Source of the DNA: Dryococelus australis
Taxonomy: Eukaryota > Arthropoda > Insecta > Phasmatodea > Phasmatidae
Direction of reading: 5' to 3'
DNA: 64,000 bases
NCBI GenBank assembly: GCA_029891345.1
Contig: CM057000.1
Coordinates: 135,125,663-135,189,662 of the forward strand
Under the pieces are notes generated by a model that did no database searches, was not told where the DNA came from, and saw only the letters and a program-made list of their open reading frames with translations. Shown one piece after another: positions 11,123-22,629 of the stretch (within the stretch, counting starts at the first letter, position 1; each line of letters starts with the position of its first letter). The position numbers and the translations under genes are program-made.

Positions 11123-11805
11123 CTTTAGGGCAGGCCTGCTGTTTTAACGGATTTTATCCGTTTTTACGGATCTAAAACGCCAAAAAAAAAAATCTAAAAG
11201 CAGTCTAAAAATGCAAATTTTTTTTTTTTTTTTTTAGTTCAAAGGGGGCGACACTAGCGCCCACGGCGATGTGTGTCAGTTTCACGGCTCCATTTGTTTG
11301 CAATATTCGTATAGTGGAAGTGGCTAACCAAGCAAAATATTTATTTTGGACATACACCATTGCTTCAATAGTGTATGTATGTATGTCCAAAATACTTTGC
11401 TTAATTATTCACTGGCACGGGTATAGAGTATTTATGTTCCTGGCTGTATGATTACATGCAAAGGCCAAGGCTCATTGTTGAAAAGAACCTTTGCCGCAAA
11501 TTCCCGTCTTTACGCATGCAATCCGAATTTGGTGGCGTTTGGCGTTGATTTCACAATAGCGAGGTAACGAAAATTATCGCAGATACAGTCGTTGCATAAA
11601 CGACAGTATAAGTGTGAGTGGAGAAAAGATTAACATGGTTTGTACATTCCAAACCAAAACAACTTCATTAAATATGTAAACTTCTTTCATGTCCAAATCA
11701 TTTTCCGGAAATTTGCCATTTTTTTAATTCCAAGGATTTTACAGGATTTTTGTATACAGGAACCAGGTTTTCAGCTTCAGGGCTGGTGGCAGCCCTGCTT
11801 TAGGG
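11123..11805. mobile_element. hAT-like non-autonomous element with perfect 8-bp target duplication
   Basis: The element is 11131-11797 (667 bp), starting CAGGCCTGCTGTTTT and ending GGTGGCAGCCCTG. Reverse-complemented, the right end reads CAGGGCTGCCACC, a typical hAT terminus. Both sides carry the identical octamer CTTTAGGG (11123-11130 and 11798-11805), the target-duplication length of hAT elements. The interior has T- and A-runs and a hairpin (about 11331-11403, GGACATACA arms) but no transposase. Confidence 0.85.
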
Positions 11806-12096
11806 GAAAATAGTACATATATTTTTGTCTTGTATTTTCGTCAGGTATCCCCTCCCAGGGTTTTTCGGTGATTTTTAGTTATATTTTTAAGATTACTTCT
11901 ACACACGTTGGAAGATCAGAATTACAAGTTTTGGCAACCAGAAATTTTCGCCACTAAGTAAGCGCTAGTGTCCCACGTACCATATTTTCTCTATTTTCAA
12001 CGTCAAAAAACACGATAATTGTAATAATCATGAATTACCTCTTGGAACACTGTGCACCTAGTAACGGAAATTCTCCCGTTTTCAAAACTACTCTAA
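11806..12096. other. No gene recognised
   Basis: Short spacer between the hAT-like element and the next MITE. Nothing is recognised. Confidence 0.5.
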
Positions 12097-12519
12097 AGGC
12101 TGTTCACGATAAAGTGAGCACTTTCGAAATAAACCTCAGAAAAATGTCACTGCCCCTACCCGCGTATATTATAACTTGCGCAGCGAGTGACATGCACCCA
12201 GTAAAGTTGGCAATGAGGAGGGGAAAGTAGTTCCGTATACTAACGTCGAACAAAATTTGTTAGGTAATCGTTTGTAGTAATTTTAATTATTTATCTCGTT
12301 TTCTGTATTTATTTTTAATGCACCGAAGTGTAGAATTGAACAGATTTGTACCATATTTACTTTTAAAATAATTTCACAGATTCACTTGACCGACGCATGA
12401 ATAAAGTGATCAGGCCCATGGCAATGTTAATTTTACATAAAGCGGAAGAACATACAACGTGCATACAAGTAGAACTTAAGCAGGACTTTCAAAAGTGCTC
12501 ATCTTAGCAGGCACAGCCT
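12097..12519. mobile_element. Family A MITE (forward)
   Basis: Left terminus AGGCTGTTCACGATAAAGTG after CTCTAA. The right terminus is decayed, TCTTAGCAGGCACAGCCT. The interior landmarks GAAATAAACCTCAGAAAAAT, GACATGCACCCAGTAAAGTT and ACAACGTGCATACAAGTAGA are all in order. Confidence 0.85.
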
Positions 12520-12577
12520 ATACATGAAATCACATTTTGCTCCTAACCTGTGTCCTTAAACTTTGTATACGTACGTA

Positions 12578-12823
12578 TAGTCTATTCGCAGTAAAGTGAG
12601 CACTTATTTATGCCCTCTCATTGGGAATAGATTAACAATCAATAAATTAATTTTATTATAGCCTTAGACGTTAGCTTTCGAGACCGGTGAAATATATACA
12701 TACTGTGTTTATTACTCACCTGGCTTCGCATTGAAAAGTGGCGGAAGGATAAAAAAATAGCCGATACGAAAAAAAGCTACGGTATGCAAAGTGCTCACTT
12801 TACCATGAATAGCCTATATATAT
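12578..12823. mobile_element. Family B MITE
   Basis: Left terminus GTCTATTCGCAGTAAAGTG and right terminus CTTTACCATGAATAGCC between TATA-type flanks. The interior has CCTCTCATTGGGAATAG, TTAGCTTTCGAGACCGGTG and GGAAGGATAAAAAAATAGCC. Confidence 0.8.
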
Positions 12824-12828
12824 ATATT

Positions 12829-13206
12829 TAAGGGCTCATTCCTCCCTTAATATTTGGTTTAGGTATAAAATGTTACTTTTATCTTGAAGAATCGCAGAAG
12901 AATATATAACCAAATATTAAGGGAGGAATGAGCCCTTAAATAAACGAGACTTTAAGCCGTATTTGTGCAAAATTTCAGCAGTTACGTTGATGGTTCCGAT
13001 AACATACAATAATGTTCCGAGAGTTGTCATTGTATTTTACTTCGTTACCGATATTTTGCAACAATACGGTTTAAAACATAGTTTTCTTAAGGTCTCATAC
13101 CTCCCTTAATATTCGGTTTAGGTATAAAATGTCACATATGTTTTCATTTATTTTTTCATGGAGAATCACCTCCCAAAGTTTGTCGGTCTAATTGCGAATC
13201 ATCCTG
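12829..13206. mobile_element. Element E, copy 1 (rearranged left arm)
   Basis: The right arm (about 13090-13206), ending GTCGGTCTAATTGCGAATC and CATCCTG, matches element E copy 2 at 28415-28797. The left arm is abnormal: about 40 bp at 12829-12870 (TTTAAGGGCTCATTCCTCCC...) is repeated in reverse complement at 12907-12947, forming a hairpin in place of the expected terminus. Left truncation with foldback repair is the likely cause. Confidence 0.6.
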
Positions 13207-13216
13207 TGTATAAAGA

Positions 13217-13510
13217 TAGGGATAGGAAAATTTCGCGAATTCGTTTCAGGACAGGCTAGACTTCCAACACGTGTACCCTGAAGTCAGCTTTTCAATTGGA
13301 TCATAATTCATTAGACACGCCATGGACGACTCTGAGCCAATAGGAAACTTGCAAGAAAACGAGTAACGAGTACCATACTTCCAGGTGGGAGGTAACACTG
13401 ACTACTCTCTGGAGCAGCAGCCAATGAACAAACATCTGAGACTAAATTTTACACATTACTGTGGAGTCTAGCCTACAGGTATTTGAACTCGCGAAATTTT
13501 CCTATCCCTA
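13217..13510. mobile_element. Element I, hAT-like MITE with about 45-bp inverted repeats
   Basis: Left arm TAGGGATAGGAAAATTTCGC then GAATTC; right arm GAACTCGCGAAATTTTCC then TATCCCTA. Pairing continues to the GGCTAGACT / AGTCTAGCC blocks, so the arms are about 45-50 bp. The element is 294 bp and non-coding. The flanking octamers TATAAAGA and CATATAGG share 5 of 8 bases, compatible with an eroded 8-bp hAT-type duplication but not proof. Confidence 0.65.
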
Positions 13511-13559
13511 CATATAGGTGTATGTAGGTATTCACGTACTCGAACACACAGCATAGACA

Positions 13560-13716
13560 TTGGAAGTGATAGAGCGTGAAGCGAGCCGAGTGGTCTCTGT
13601 GGAGTTCAGTGATTCCTCCCCCCCCCCCAGGGGGTATTGGTCGAGGCCTGTGACACAGCCACAAAGCATTGTCGCTTCGCCCCGACAACAGACCCGCAGG
13701 GGATCCAGCCAGCTGC
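13560..13716 (+). other. Possible exon-like fragment (unrecognised)
   Basis: A plus-strand frame is GC-richer than its surroundings and ends at CTGCACAG followed by GTATAG, which could be a splice donor. The peptide is rich in S, P and R, crosses a C-run and has no recognisable domain. The base composition could also reflect an old repeat. I would not call a gene without transcript evidence. Confidence 0.15.
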
Positions 13717-13810
13717 ACAGGTATAGTCAATTCCCCATTGGAAGCAACTTTCTCGGAGTCCTGCTAAATATCTACTTGCAGGCCCGTTTCGTTACCTTTT
13801 GCCAAATGTA

Positions 13811-15135
13811 AACAAACATTGCCATGTGACTGCCATGTTGCATCTGTAAAAATTAATCTTTCCATGACATTGTGTGTGTACATGTGTCCGTATACTTTCG
13901 CTACACTTAAAAATAAACATTGAAATGTTACTTCTACTTTTATACCTGTCAAATGTGTTGTTTACTGTTGACAGCTTTTCAAAGAATTCTGTCGTAGGTC
14001 TATTTCAAAAACCATTTCGTACGAATATTCACAGTTTAGGCCTATAACATTATTTAGGTCAACTTTATGACATTTTAAACATGCCTGAATTAACGATGGT
14101 TCTTACGGTTATGTTACATTAACATATTTGTTTTCCACGACATAGCACGTTACACGTAATGCACGTTAATATTTTGCCGCGACTGTGTTGAACACAGTTA
14201 CAACTGTGGGGTAATGAACTATAGTATTTAACTTTTTGTTATTGGTATGTGTTGGGTCATTTCTTTAAAAGGACGATCTCAGTTCGAATAACGAAGGAAT
14301 AGACAGTCCTGCGATAGTGACATTAAAATCAAGCACGCAAACTCGTGTCGCTCACTTTTTGTTATAGAAACTTAAAATATAGCGGTGAACATGCACTCAA
14401 ATTAGCCTACCGTAACTTTTATTCCACTCATATTTATATCTATTGGTACTTACTGTGTATTAGGTTTATTGAAATTTATTGGGGATGGGCTTGGTTGTTT
14501 TGTTGGGATTGGTGGTAAATCACGTTACACGACTGTGTTTCAAGCACCCAGAGCAAAGGTATAACGTTGTTATAAATAAACATACGTGGATGTAAATAAA
14601 TAACTTAGTCGTAAAAACAGTTCACATTTACAACGTATAAATAGTTCGCATCAAATATTTGAAATCAGGCGCACACAGATCCAGCGCAACGATCACCACG
14701 CAGCCACGCCACACTATTTCACACGCAGCAGTTAACGAAACACATCGTAACAGTATATCTATTACTGCCGCAGAAACACAGATTTATCACAACCTCGTAA
14801 CTTGCTTAGGTAGGTTTAAAAAGCGCAACGCCTACAAACATGATGTGGTAATTTGAAGTATTTTTTGGAGTAAGTATAATTTACGCTTCGTTTGGTAAAA
14901 CAACAACACGCCATGTCATGGCTCGCCATGTCTGCAAACTTCACTTGGTAACTACTACCCCGCCATCATATCTAAATATATTTAAAAAGTATTCAAACAT
15001 TAAAATCTTTTTTCAGTTGTATATTACAAATTCAAAGATTTTGCTGTAAAAAGTATGAAATATGCTAAAATTGAAAACATGTACAATTTGGGCGCGTATT
15101 AGCGAAGTGAAACTTCGCGAGTGCGAAAGAGATGA

Positions 15136-15180
<45 letters not shown>

Positions 15181-15668
15181 GCGACAAAGCTCGCTCAGCA
15201 GACAGTTGCTTAAAAATTGCTCTTGCTCGATAAAATAACACTGTAGCATTACGGCCTACTCATGATATTTTCCGCTGTTATTTTAAACTGTAAAAATGAG
15301 ACATGTTGCCATCGGGGCTACCTACATATTTAAGTATTTCAATAGGCACCGTTTAATTTACAAATAGTATACTAAAAAACAATATTAAAATAATATTTTA
15401 ACTGTGAACTATTTCTTACGGCCGTTGCTAACACGTCGCTGCTCTCACTGTTGTTAATTCATGTTCAAAAAGAAATAAATATTACAAGGTATAGAAGATA
15501 TTATGGTAAAGTTTAATTTATTCAATAATACAGTACTCTAAAGTTAACCATAGTGTTATATATTTATGGAATACAGGTTATTGAAAAAACAGGTTGACAT
15601 GTTTTGCCTAGAGTGTTTTTTTAAAGGTTGATTTTCATAAGTCGCTTCCAATCGGGAATGGGCTATAG
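13811..15668. other. No gene recognised; (AG)n at 15138-15177
   Basis: AT-rich sequence with one (AG)n microsatellite of about 20 units. Nothing else is recognised. Confidence 0.6.
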
Positions 15669-16750
15669 TAGAGATGAGCTAAACCAGTATTTCTCAGGAA
15701 CATCCCGTACCTGTTCTGTTCCCAGACGATACCTATTGCTAATATCTGCTATCGGTAAGCAGTGTGCTAGGGCGTCTAACTCCACGTAGGCCGCGTTGTT
15801 CCACTACCTCACATTGTTCTCGAATACCTGTTATTAGATATATACTGGTCTGATATTTTTCGCTACCTCTATGTACGGCATACCCACCCTCCTAGTAGTT
15901 GGATGCAAAGTCGCCAGTATAAAAAAACACGATTCCAGTGCGGCATTCCCTGCAAAATAAGTAAATGAAAATTATGATAGTCCTACCAGGAAAACATGAA
16001 ACACGAGAAAGTTCGGTATAGGGCATTCACGGTAAAGTGAGCACTTTTGAAGCCCTAGTTACTTTTTTCTTTCAACAAATTTATATCCTTCCACCACTTG
16101 TTAATGCAAACCTTGCCATGTGATTAATAAACACATTGTATACATTCACCATACCCAAAACTAAAAGTCAGAGGGCACAATGAAATGTATTTATTGGTTA
16201 CTATATCGGGTGAAACAGCTTCAAAAAGTGCTGTTTTACTGTGAACGGGCTATATCAGGAGGTACACCTCTTCTCAACGCATATTCACCTGGTAGCGCAG
16301 TGACAATAGCAATTTTACGGCAGCTTTTACTGTCACAGCTGGAGGCATAAAAGAACCACTAGAGACCTGCCGATAAGGAGAAATTAATTATAATTTCAAA
16401 CACTTCGAACATTTCTTTCGTTGCAAAAAAAAAAAAAAAACAATGACATGCCAAATGGGCACTGCGAATGTGGTTGTTAAATAAGTTCAAAATGAAGTAA
16501 GAAATATTTTTTTGTGTGTAATATTCTCGTCGGGGTATTGCGATGCAGTACTGGATACTAATATTAGATGATAGGAACAGGATAGACGAAATTATATCGT
16601 AGAGTGTCCAGTAACAAGCGAGTACGTGTGAATGTTTCAGTAACAGGCTGGAATGGTAACTGGTATCTCCAGAACCCAGAAACAGGTATCGACTGTTCTC
16701 GCTCAATACCTGTTGCTGATAACAGGTATTGAAAATACTCCCCATCTCTA
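15669..16750. mobile_element. hAT-like element L, non-autonomous, with nested family B MITE
   Basis: The left end reads TAGAGATGAGC and the right end, reverse-complemented, reads TAGAGATGGGG, a typical hAT terminus. Both ends carry subterminal (A)ATACCTGTT-type motifs: near 15700-15735 and 15820-15840 on the left, and three at 16685-16730 on the right. The 1,082-bp span includes a family B MITE at 16020-16250. The flanking octamers GGCTATAG and ACAGCTAG do not match, so a target duplication is not demonstrated. There is no intact transposase. Confidence 0.55.
16018..16252. mobile_element. Family B MITE (reverse), nested in hAT-like element
   Basis: Left terminus GGGCATTCACGGTAAAGTG, right terminus GTTTTACTGTGAACGGGC, flanked by TATA on both sides (GGTATA, TATATC). 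The interior has CCTTCCACCACTTGTTAATG and TTAATAAACACATTGTATAC, shared with the copy at 30621. Confidence 0.8.
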
Positions 16751-17879
16751 ACAGCTAGCTAGCTCCCTGGGGGCTCGGCCATGAACCCTAGTCCGCGCTT
16801 GCCCGTCCCACAATCGCCAGAGGCTGTAGGTTGTTTCATGGCTAACTGAACACTTTTATACTTTTCTCCCCATTCAGTAGCCCTCCGCCATGTGAAGGAT
16901 TAATGGCGAACACAACGCGGTGAATTCTGGATCGCAGCCAGTGAAAAAAAAAAAGGGGGGCACTGTTACGCCAGTCTGACAAAATCGCGACCGGAAAGCC
17001 CGACAAACGTACGTAGATTCTATTTCTGATCTCCGTTGTGTCGGCCTCGTCGGGATGTGCAAAGAATGCAAATTCAAAATTACGAAACAAAATTCCGTGT
17101 TAATTTTCTTACTGTAATATATAATAGACTAAACTGGCCACAATAGCACATTTCAGTTAGTTTTGTTACAATGTGGTAGAGAAACAGAGGACTGTAGCTA
17201 GATATTTTACATTTTGAATGTTACCTACCCTATTCACCAAATGGTACATAAACAAATATTTTGAGTGTTGGAATGTTACCTCAGCAGATGCAAGTAGCCT
17301 CGGATAACGGCACTTTTTTTTAGTTCGTGAATTCAAATAATGTCAAAAGCAAATAATTGTTCTCTTTACACTGAGTATTATATTGAAAATATTGTATATT
17401 ATATGTATTACTTAACTCTTTAATATTTTCCAACAGCCAAGTGCGACACTTGTCGGGCAGATACCGCTGGGGTAGTGTGGACACTGAATAAAGTATAAAG
17501 TGAAATTTCGACGTGCTTTGGTATCGTGTCGGGCTGTCATATCGTGTTCACCAGGCTATTGTGACTCCAGCTTAAGGTTCCCGTCTACCTGCCGCCTGAA
17601 CTGCGTCAAGGAGTGTTTGAAATTCATGTTTTGCCACGAAGCTATTACTCGTACGTCCAATGTTCTCATACACGAAAGGAACACACTTTTCAGACGAAGT
17701 GCTTTCAAGACCTCACGCGCATTAGAAACACTAATTTCGGGTACTTTAAAATGGCTAAAACCAGCTATTTCAAAGCGTTCTATCTCAAAATATACGAGTC
17801 AAATACATACAAAACTACTCGAGGGTCATGCACTGAACCTTCCTATGGATGTTCCACCAATAATAGAATATGGTGGCCC
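16751..17879. other. No supported gene
   Basis: A plus-strand frame of 127 codons (17500-17883) overlaps another of 93 codons in a second frame. Neither has a domain I recognise. The sequence runs directly into repeat F copy 2 at 17880, so it may be part of the same larger repeat. Confidence 0.4.
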
Positions 17880-18030
17880 CTAAAAGTCCCATAGGTACAC
17901 GCAGTGCGACGAGAACACTGCACTCCAATTCAGAGCCTTGCGTTTAGAGGCCATAGCGTACTTGATGCGCAAGGCAGTTTCGCCCTTATGGCTCCTGCAC
18001 CTCTCGGCCTGAAAAGCGGAAAACAGCTGC
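17880..18030 (-). repeat. Repeat F, copy 2
   Basis: Best-preserved member of the three F copies. On the minus strand it reads LFSAFQAERC, a KGETALRIK segment, KRKALNWSAV and then a stop. The frame is shared with the copies at 3377 (-) and 4585 (+). The family is not recognised. Confidence 0.5.
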
Positions 18031-19189
18031 AGGAAGGCAGGAACCTTAGGTGGGGGCGTTGGGGGGAGGCCCCCGCATAGCACCTCGCTCTCGCAGAGGC
18101 CTCGCAGATTTATTTATGTTTTTTATAAATATAAATTTAAATTAATGCTCTCAGTAACCTCGGTAGTTCTTCGAAATTCGAAGTTAAGATTAATTGATGC
18201 ATATCACGTTGCCGTTTCATTCATGGTAAAGCGTTATTGTATATCGTTAGAAAATTATGCGTAGACTGGATGCAATTCGAGATACCTAGCACTCGCTTGT
18301 AGCAGAATTAGCAGTATATTCACTGGGTTGACTGCCACTGAGTTAATAATGATCGAGTTTGCCCCATGTATACACGAGTAGTGAGCGGAGGTACTGTTCA
18401 AAGATGGCTACTCGCATCAGATCTGGCACTGAGTTGAAATTATCGCAATATTTAATGTGCTATTACCTCTCAAATGAATTTTGCCACGGGCCTCAGAAAT
18501 CCTTGAGCTGGGAAGTCGATGTTTAAAGAAATTTCTTCAACCATCCCAAACAAAACGGATTCTGCGTGGCATTTCTTAGCTGAATATTGGCGTGTTGAGA
18601 AATCTTGCCAGTTGTTATGTTTAACATTTATTTTAATACAACATTAAACTTTTCATTTTTAAAAAATAAATGAATTATGTTTTTTGGAAATTTCTTAACG
18701 TAGCAGTATTATCTTATATAGTAAAATTGGATTTGTTTGTACGTTAAAATTAACGCATTAGGAAGGAATTCCTAAAACACTGAATCCCATTTTAATCTCC
18801 ATGACTGCAGTCTTGGTATGGATGTAGTGAGTATCACTTTTATCTTCTTCTTGTGTTACAAATCTTTGTAACGAAAATTTATGACCAAATTCAAAAAGTT
18901 AAAGCTAGACATGACATAGATTAATACTTAACGAATTCTTTGAAATTTTTATGGTTTCAGTTATTACTTTATTTTTCCCATGTGGGATTTGCAATATTAG
19001 ATAATTAGGTAATATTTGATTATGGTCACAGATGTGAAACTATTCATGTAAAAAAAAAAGTCGGATTTCGAAATATTTGTTAAGAGGTTCCCTACGGCTA
19101 GACTATGTGTTCTTTAAATATTGATTCTGAAAATTAAGTGGATTTAAGGTGTCAAGGATAATTTCCCTTTTTAAAAGTGCAGTAGCTTG
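18031..19189. other. AT-rich, nothing recognised
   Basis: Unremarkable AT-rich sequence with no repeat or coding signal I can support. Confidence 0.6.
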
Positions 19190-19735
19190 TAATTCTGTTG
19201 AAGCTAGAGTGTAGGACATTGCGGTCGACGATGTTATCAAGCAGACGTCGGCTGCGCCTGAAAGGAGCGTCTCACGCCAAGAGGAGCTTTTTCCCATCTC
19301 GCCGGGTCTCGTGTCGGGCGAGGATAAGGGTTGAAACAAGAAGGCCGAATGGGCCGTCTCATCACGCGGCACTGGGCCCTGACGCAGTCGCGACATCTGG
19401 GGTAAGAGCCCTGTCCTCTCCCCCGGGGGGGCCGCATGTGACGGGAATAACAGGTCGTGTGCGGACAACGTCGTCGACCAGAAGGACCCCTCTGGCTCTC
19501 TTCCGCCCTGCGTGTCTTATATCTCCTCCATCTTATCCACGTCGCAGTCGATTGGGAAGGGCGAGGAGAGAGCTCCCAACGGCGTGCGGTCCACCATTCC
19601 CGCGCCTTCTCTCTCTCTCTCTCTCTCTTACTTCCTCGCCCTTCGTTCAAGCTCTTTCCCTCCGCTCACTATCAGCGTCGCGGCCAATTAGAGGGCGGGT
19701 TACTTCCTCTCAAATACCTGCTTTAAGGCCTTGTT
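19190..19735. other. GC-rich island with (CT)n
   Basis: Clearly richer in G and C than its flanks, with CpG dinucleotides and a (CT)n run at about 19607-19628. Open frames on both strands overlap here (up to 201 codons plus, 137 minus), as expected for a stop-poor GC-rich tract. It could be an old repeat or a promoter-type island. No domain is visible. Confidence 0.35.
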
Positions 19736-19962
19736 ATAAAATAAAAATGTTGATTGGTTCTGTTTCTGGTTCGTTTACTAAGAGCATTTCAGGCATTTCC
19801 TAACCCTTAATCTTGATACAACTCCTGTCTTTCTTTGCGCAACCATTGCTATTTCGGTAGCTTGCTCGGGATGTTGATGTTTGGTAATGATACTCAAATG
19901 ACGAAATAATGTCTCAAACTTACGACGGGATACGCCTCATACACCTTTCCTGTGTGATGATG

Positions 19963-19983
19963 AGGGGGGGGGGGGGGGGGGGG
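19963..19983. repeat. Poly(G) run
   Basis: Run of about 20 G residues, a potential quadruplex-forming tract. A second G-run is at 20341-20354. Confidence 0.9.
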
Positions 19984-20881
19984 GTCGACAGTCCTTTTGA
20001 CTCCCTTCTTAATAAATGTTTGCTTCTCTTATACATTTCATTTTGGCGCGATCAAAACCTAAATTACATGCTGCATGTGAAAGAGAAAATTCTAACTGAA
20101 AAATAAAAGTATAATAAATTTAAAATATGTAAAATATATAGTATAATAATATATAACGGACAACCACTCTGATTTTCGGGCCGACAAATTCCTAAAGCCT
20201 CGATATCTTCCACTGAAAAACTGGCGAGTTGCATTGCACTTCCAACAACTGACTCGAGCAAACGAAAATATTAAATAACCAACAGAGTATTGAGACCATG
20301 CGATTTTTGAAACGGTCACTGGGCTTGCTCTTGAAATGATTGGGGGGGGGGGGGGAGGATGAGGGTCTACGATGACGGTTCACGTAGAAGAGTTCTCTGG
20401 TACATGGAATGCGGCAAGTCTGCATGAGTTCCTTCCGCCCGTAATAAGCCTTGTGCCTGACCCCGTCGCATTATTCCTCGACGAGTAATTTTTCAGTTCT
20501 CGGAAATCTGGTGAAATGCGTAGACCAGGGGGAATTCTTTTGGCAGAAACGGCAGCTCGTCCCGGTTGTCGAAGGCACCGAGAGCTCTCTTTCAAATTCT
20601 AAAATGGCTAAAAATATCTTATGGCTGCTTGGTCAACACGCGCGCATTTATTTAAGAGCGAGAAGACGACTGCTTTCCCGGGGGTTCGGGGTGCGCATTA
20701 TAAATAAATTACGAAAACGTTCGAAAGGATTCCGAAAACAGGCAGAGTGGTGCTTGCGAGTAAAGAAGGCCGCTGATTTTCTGGAACGAAAGTTTCCGAA
20801 AACACACGATTAACTATCCAATGAGAGCTTGTTTCGTTACGTGGTTAGTCAATGGGAACATCGGAGAGTGGCGAGCATAGG

Positions 20882-21215
20882 ATGGAATAAATGAAGGAGC
20901 GGTGGCGATGGTGGGTGAATGTGAGGGAGTGTGAAAGCGTGGATGGTGAGCGGTTGTGCATTGGTGAAGAGGAGAGTGTTAGGGTGGTTTGGGGTGGGGA
21001 GGGGAGGTCGGAGGAAATGTGTTGGGTGGTGTGATAGTGTGGGGTGTGTAGAGGTGTTGTTGTTTTGGTGGTGGTGGGTGGTGGTTATGGTGAGGGTGGG
21101 AGGGTGGTTGGGGTTTTAGATGAGTTCGGAGGTGATTGGTGGAGTGGGGGAGATTGTGATAGCCAGGGTAGCGGTTATTGTGGTGGGTGACGGCGAGGGG
21201 GTCTGGAGGAAATGT
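20882..21215. repeat. GT/GGT-rich low-complexity tract
   Basis: About 330 bp in which the plus strand is nearly devoid of C and is dominated by GGTGG, GTGGG and GTGTG. The opposite-strand counterpart in composition is the C-rich tract at 34630-34885. The frame of 62 codons inside is a compositional artefact. Confidence 0.7.
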
Positions 21216-22629
21216 TAAGACGTGATTGATTGGAAGGTGTGTTGGCTTTGCGACTAAACAGCCAATAAATATTGCCGAGGGTCAGTCGTCTGCTTGATTT
21301 GCCGGACATAGTACAGGGGAGAAACCTCCGGAAACGTTGTTATCTAAATAAAATTTTAATAAATGTTTATAATTTTTTATACATTTTTTGTAATATTTTT
21401 AATTTATAATAATTAAAAATTTAGATTTGAATATTTTTTGGGGGATTTTTAAGGTTGAAGTTACCAGGTTATGGCCAGAGGTTGTGGAAAAGATCGACAT
21501 GAAACACGGTGGACAAGATAGGCGCCGGCCAACCGGAATGACAGAGCATGAACAGCTGCGAGCTCCGTAGATCCACGCTCTTGCGCCAAACTCCTTTTTT
21601 TTATTCATTCTGCTTATAGCATATCCTTGCGACTTATGCCAAAATAACCACTGCAATATGAAGTTGTGCTCCGTTCCGTGAAATACTAAAGTTGCTAGGA
21701 AACGTGTGCAATGCTGCTCAGTGGCCAGATTCATGATTTACCGATAAGGGAGCAAAACATGAACCGTGTACTCGCTGCGCCATTTTAGTTGAAACTAAAT
21801 ATGGAGACTGCACAGTACGTAAACAAAGTTGGCACACCTTAAACTCACTTTGCGTCATTTAATGTTAATGTCCATTACATACGTAGTTTAACCCTACTGC
21901 AAACTACACAAATATAGACACACGTCTTCTAGATAAGTGGCTATAATTAAATAAGTCACTTTTTTAATGAATGTTTACCCTCTACTGTAACGTGTGGCAC
22001 GTTCCCGTTAGTAGTTAGAGCAAATGTGACGTTAGTGCACGAAGTGTTTTTCCTACACATGCAGTTCATACTCGAGATAAAACCTGGAAGTATAATATAG
22101 TAGAAGTACACTGATGCACCTGCAGCGAGGGATTTGAACAGCTTTCTGGTAAAGACTACGGATTGTAGAGGTCAAGAAATTCGATCTAACTTACTCCGTA
22201 TGTTCATATCCCTCTGCTCTGAAGTTCTCACTATAGAGGTTGGTCCGCCTAACATATACACCTCCAAAATTTCAGGAACTGTTTCAGATAACCAATTGCG
22301 GTTTTCACTAAGTGAAATCACGTACGGGGGAAAGTAATTTTCCGCAAAGTGATTATTCGTAACACGTGTAGGGACAGAAATAATTAAAAAAAAAAAAAAC
22401 ATATGATTTTTCCCCTGGAATCATTGATTTAGTTCAACGGTATCTGAAAGTAGGCGCGAAGAGGAATTCTGTGATATAGCATATGATATGGAAAGTAACA
22501 CAGAAATGCCAAGAAACAACGTGCAGATATGATTACGTTAGGTGCGCCCGTAGCATATTGCGGTGGACCTGTACTCACAGCTGTAAACATGCAATACGTG
22601 CCCGTGAATCCTACTGAACCGCTTCCTAA
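21216..22629. other. No gene recognised
   Basis: AT-rich sequence without a recognisable repeat boundary or domain. A frame at 21734-21399 (-) has no family resemblance. Confidence 0.5.

Noticed and set aside
16359-16745. 128-codon minus-strand frame
   Set aside because: Falls within the right part of the hAT-like element L and has no transposase motif.
19198-19803. Plus-strand frame of 201 codons
   Set aside because: Lies in a GC-rich, stop-poor tract with overlapping frames on both strands, crosses a (CT)n run and shows no domain.
20451-20813. Basic 120-codon plus-strand frame
   Set aside because: Composition-driven run of K and R without a family match; no splice or start context that supports it.
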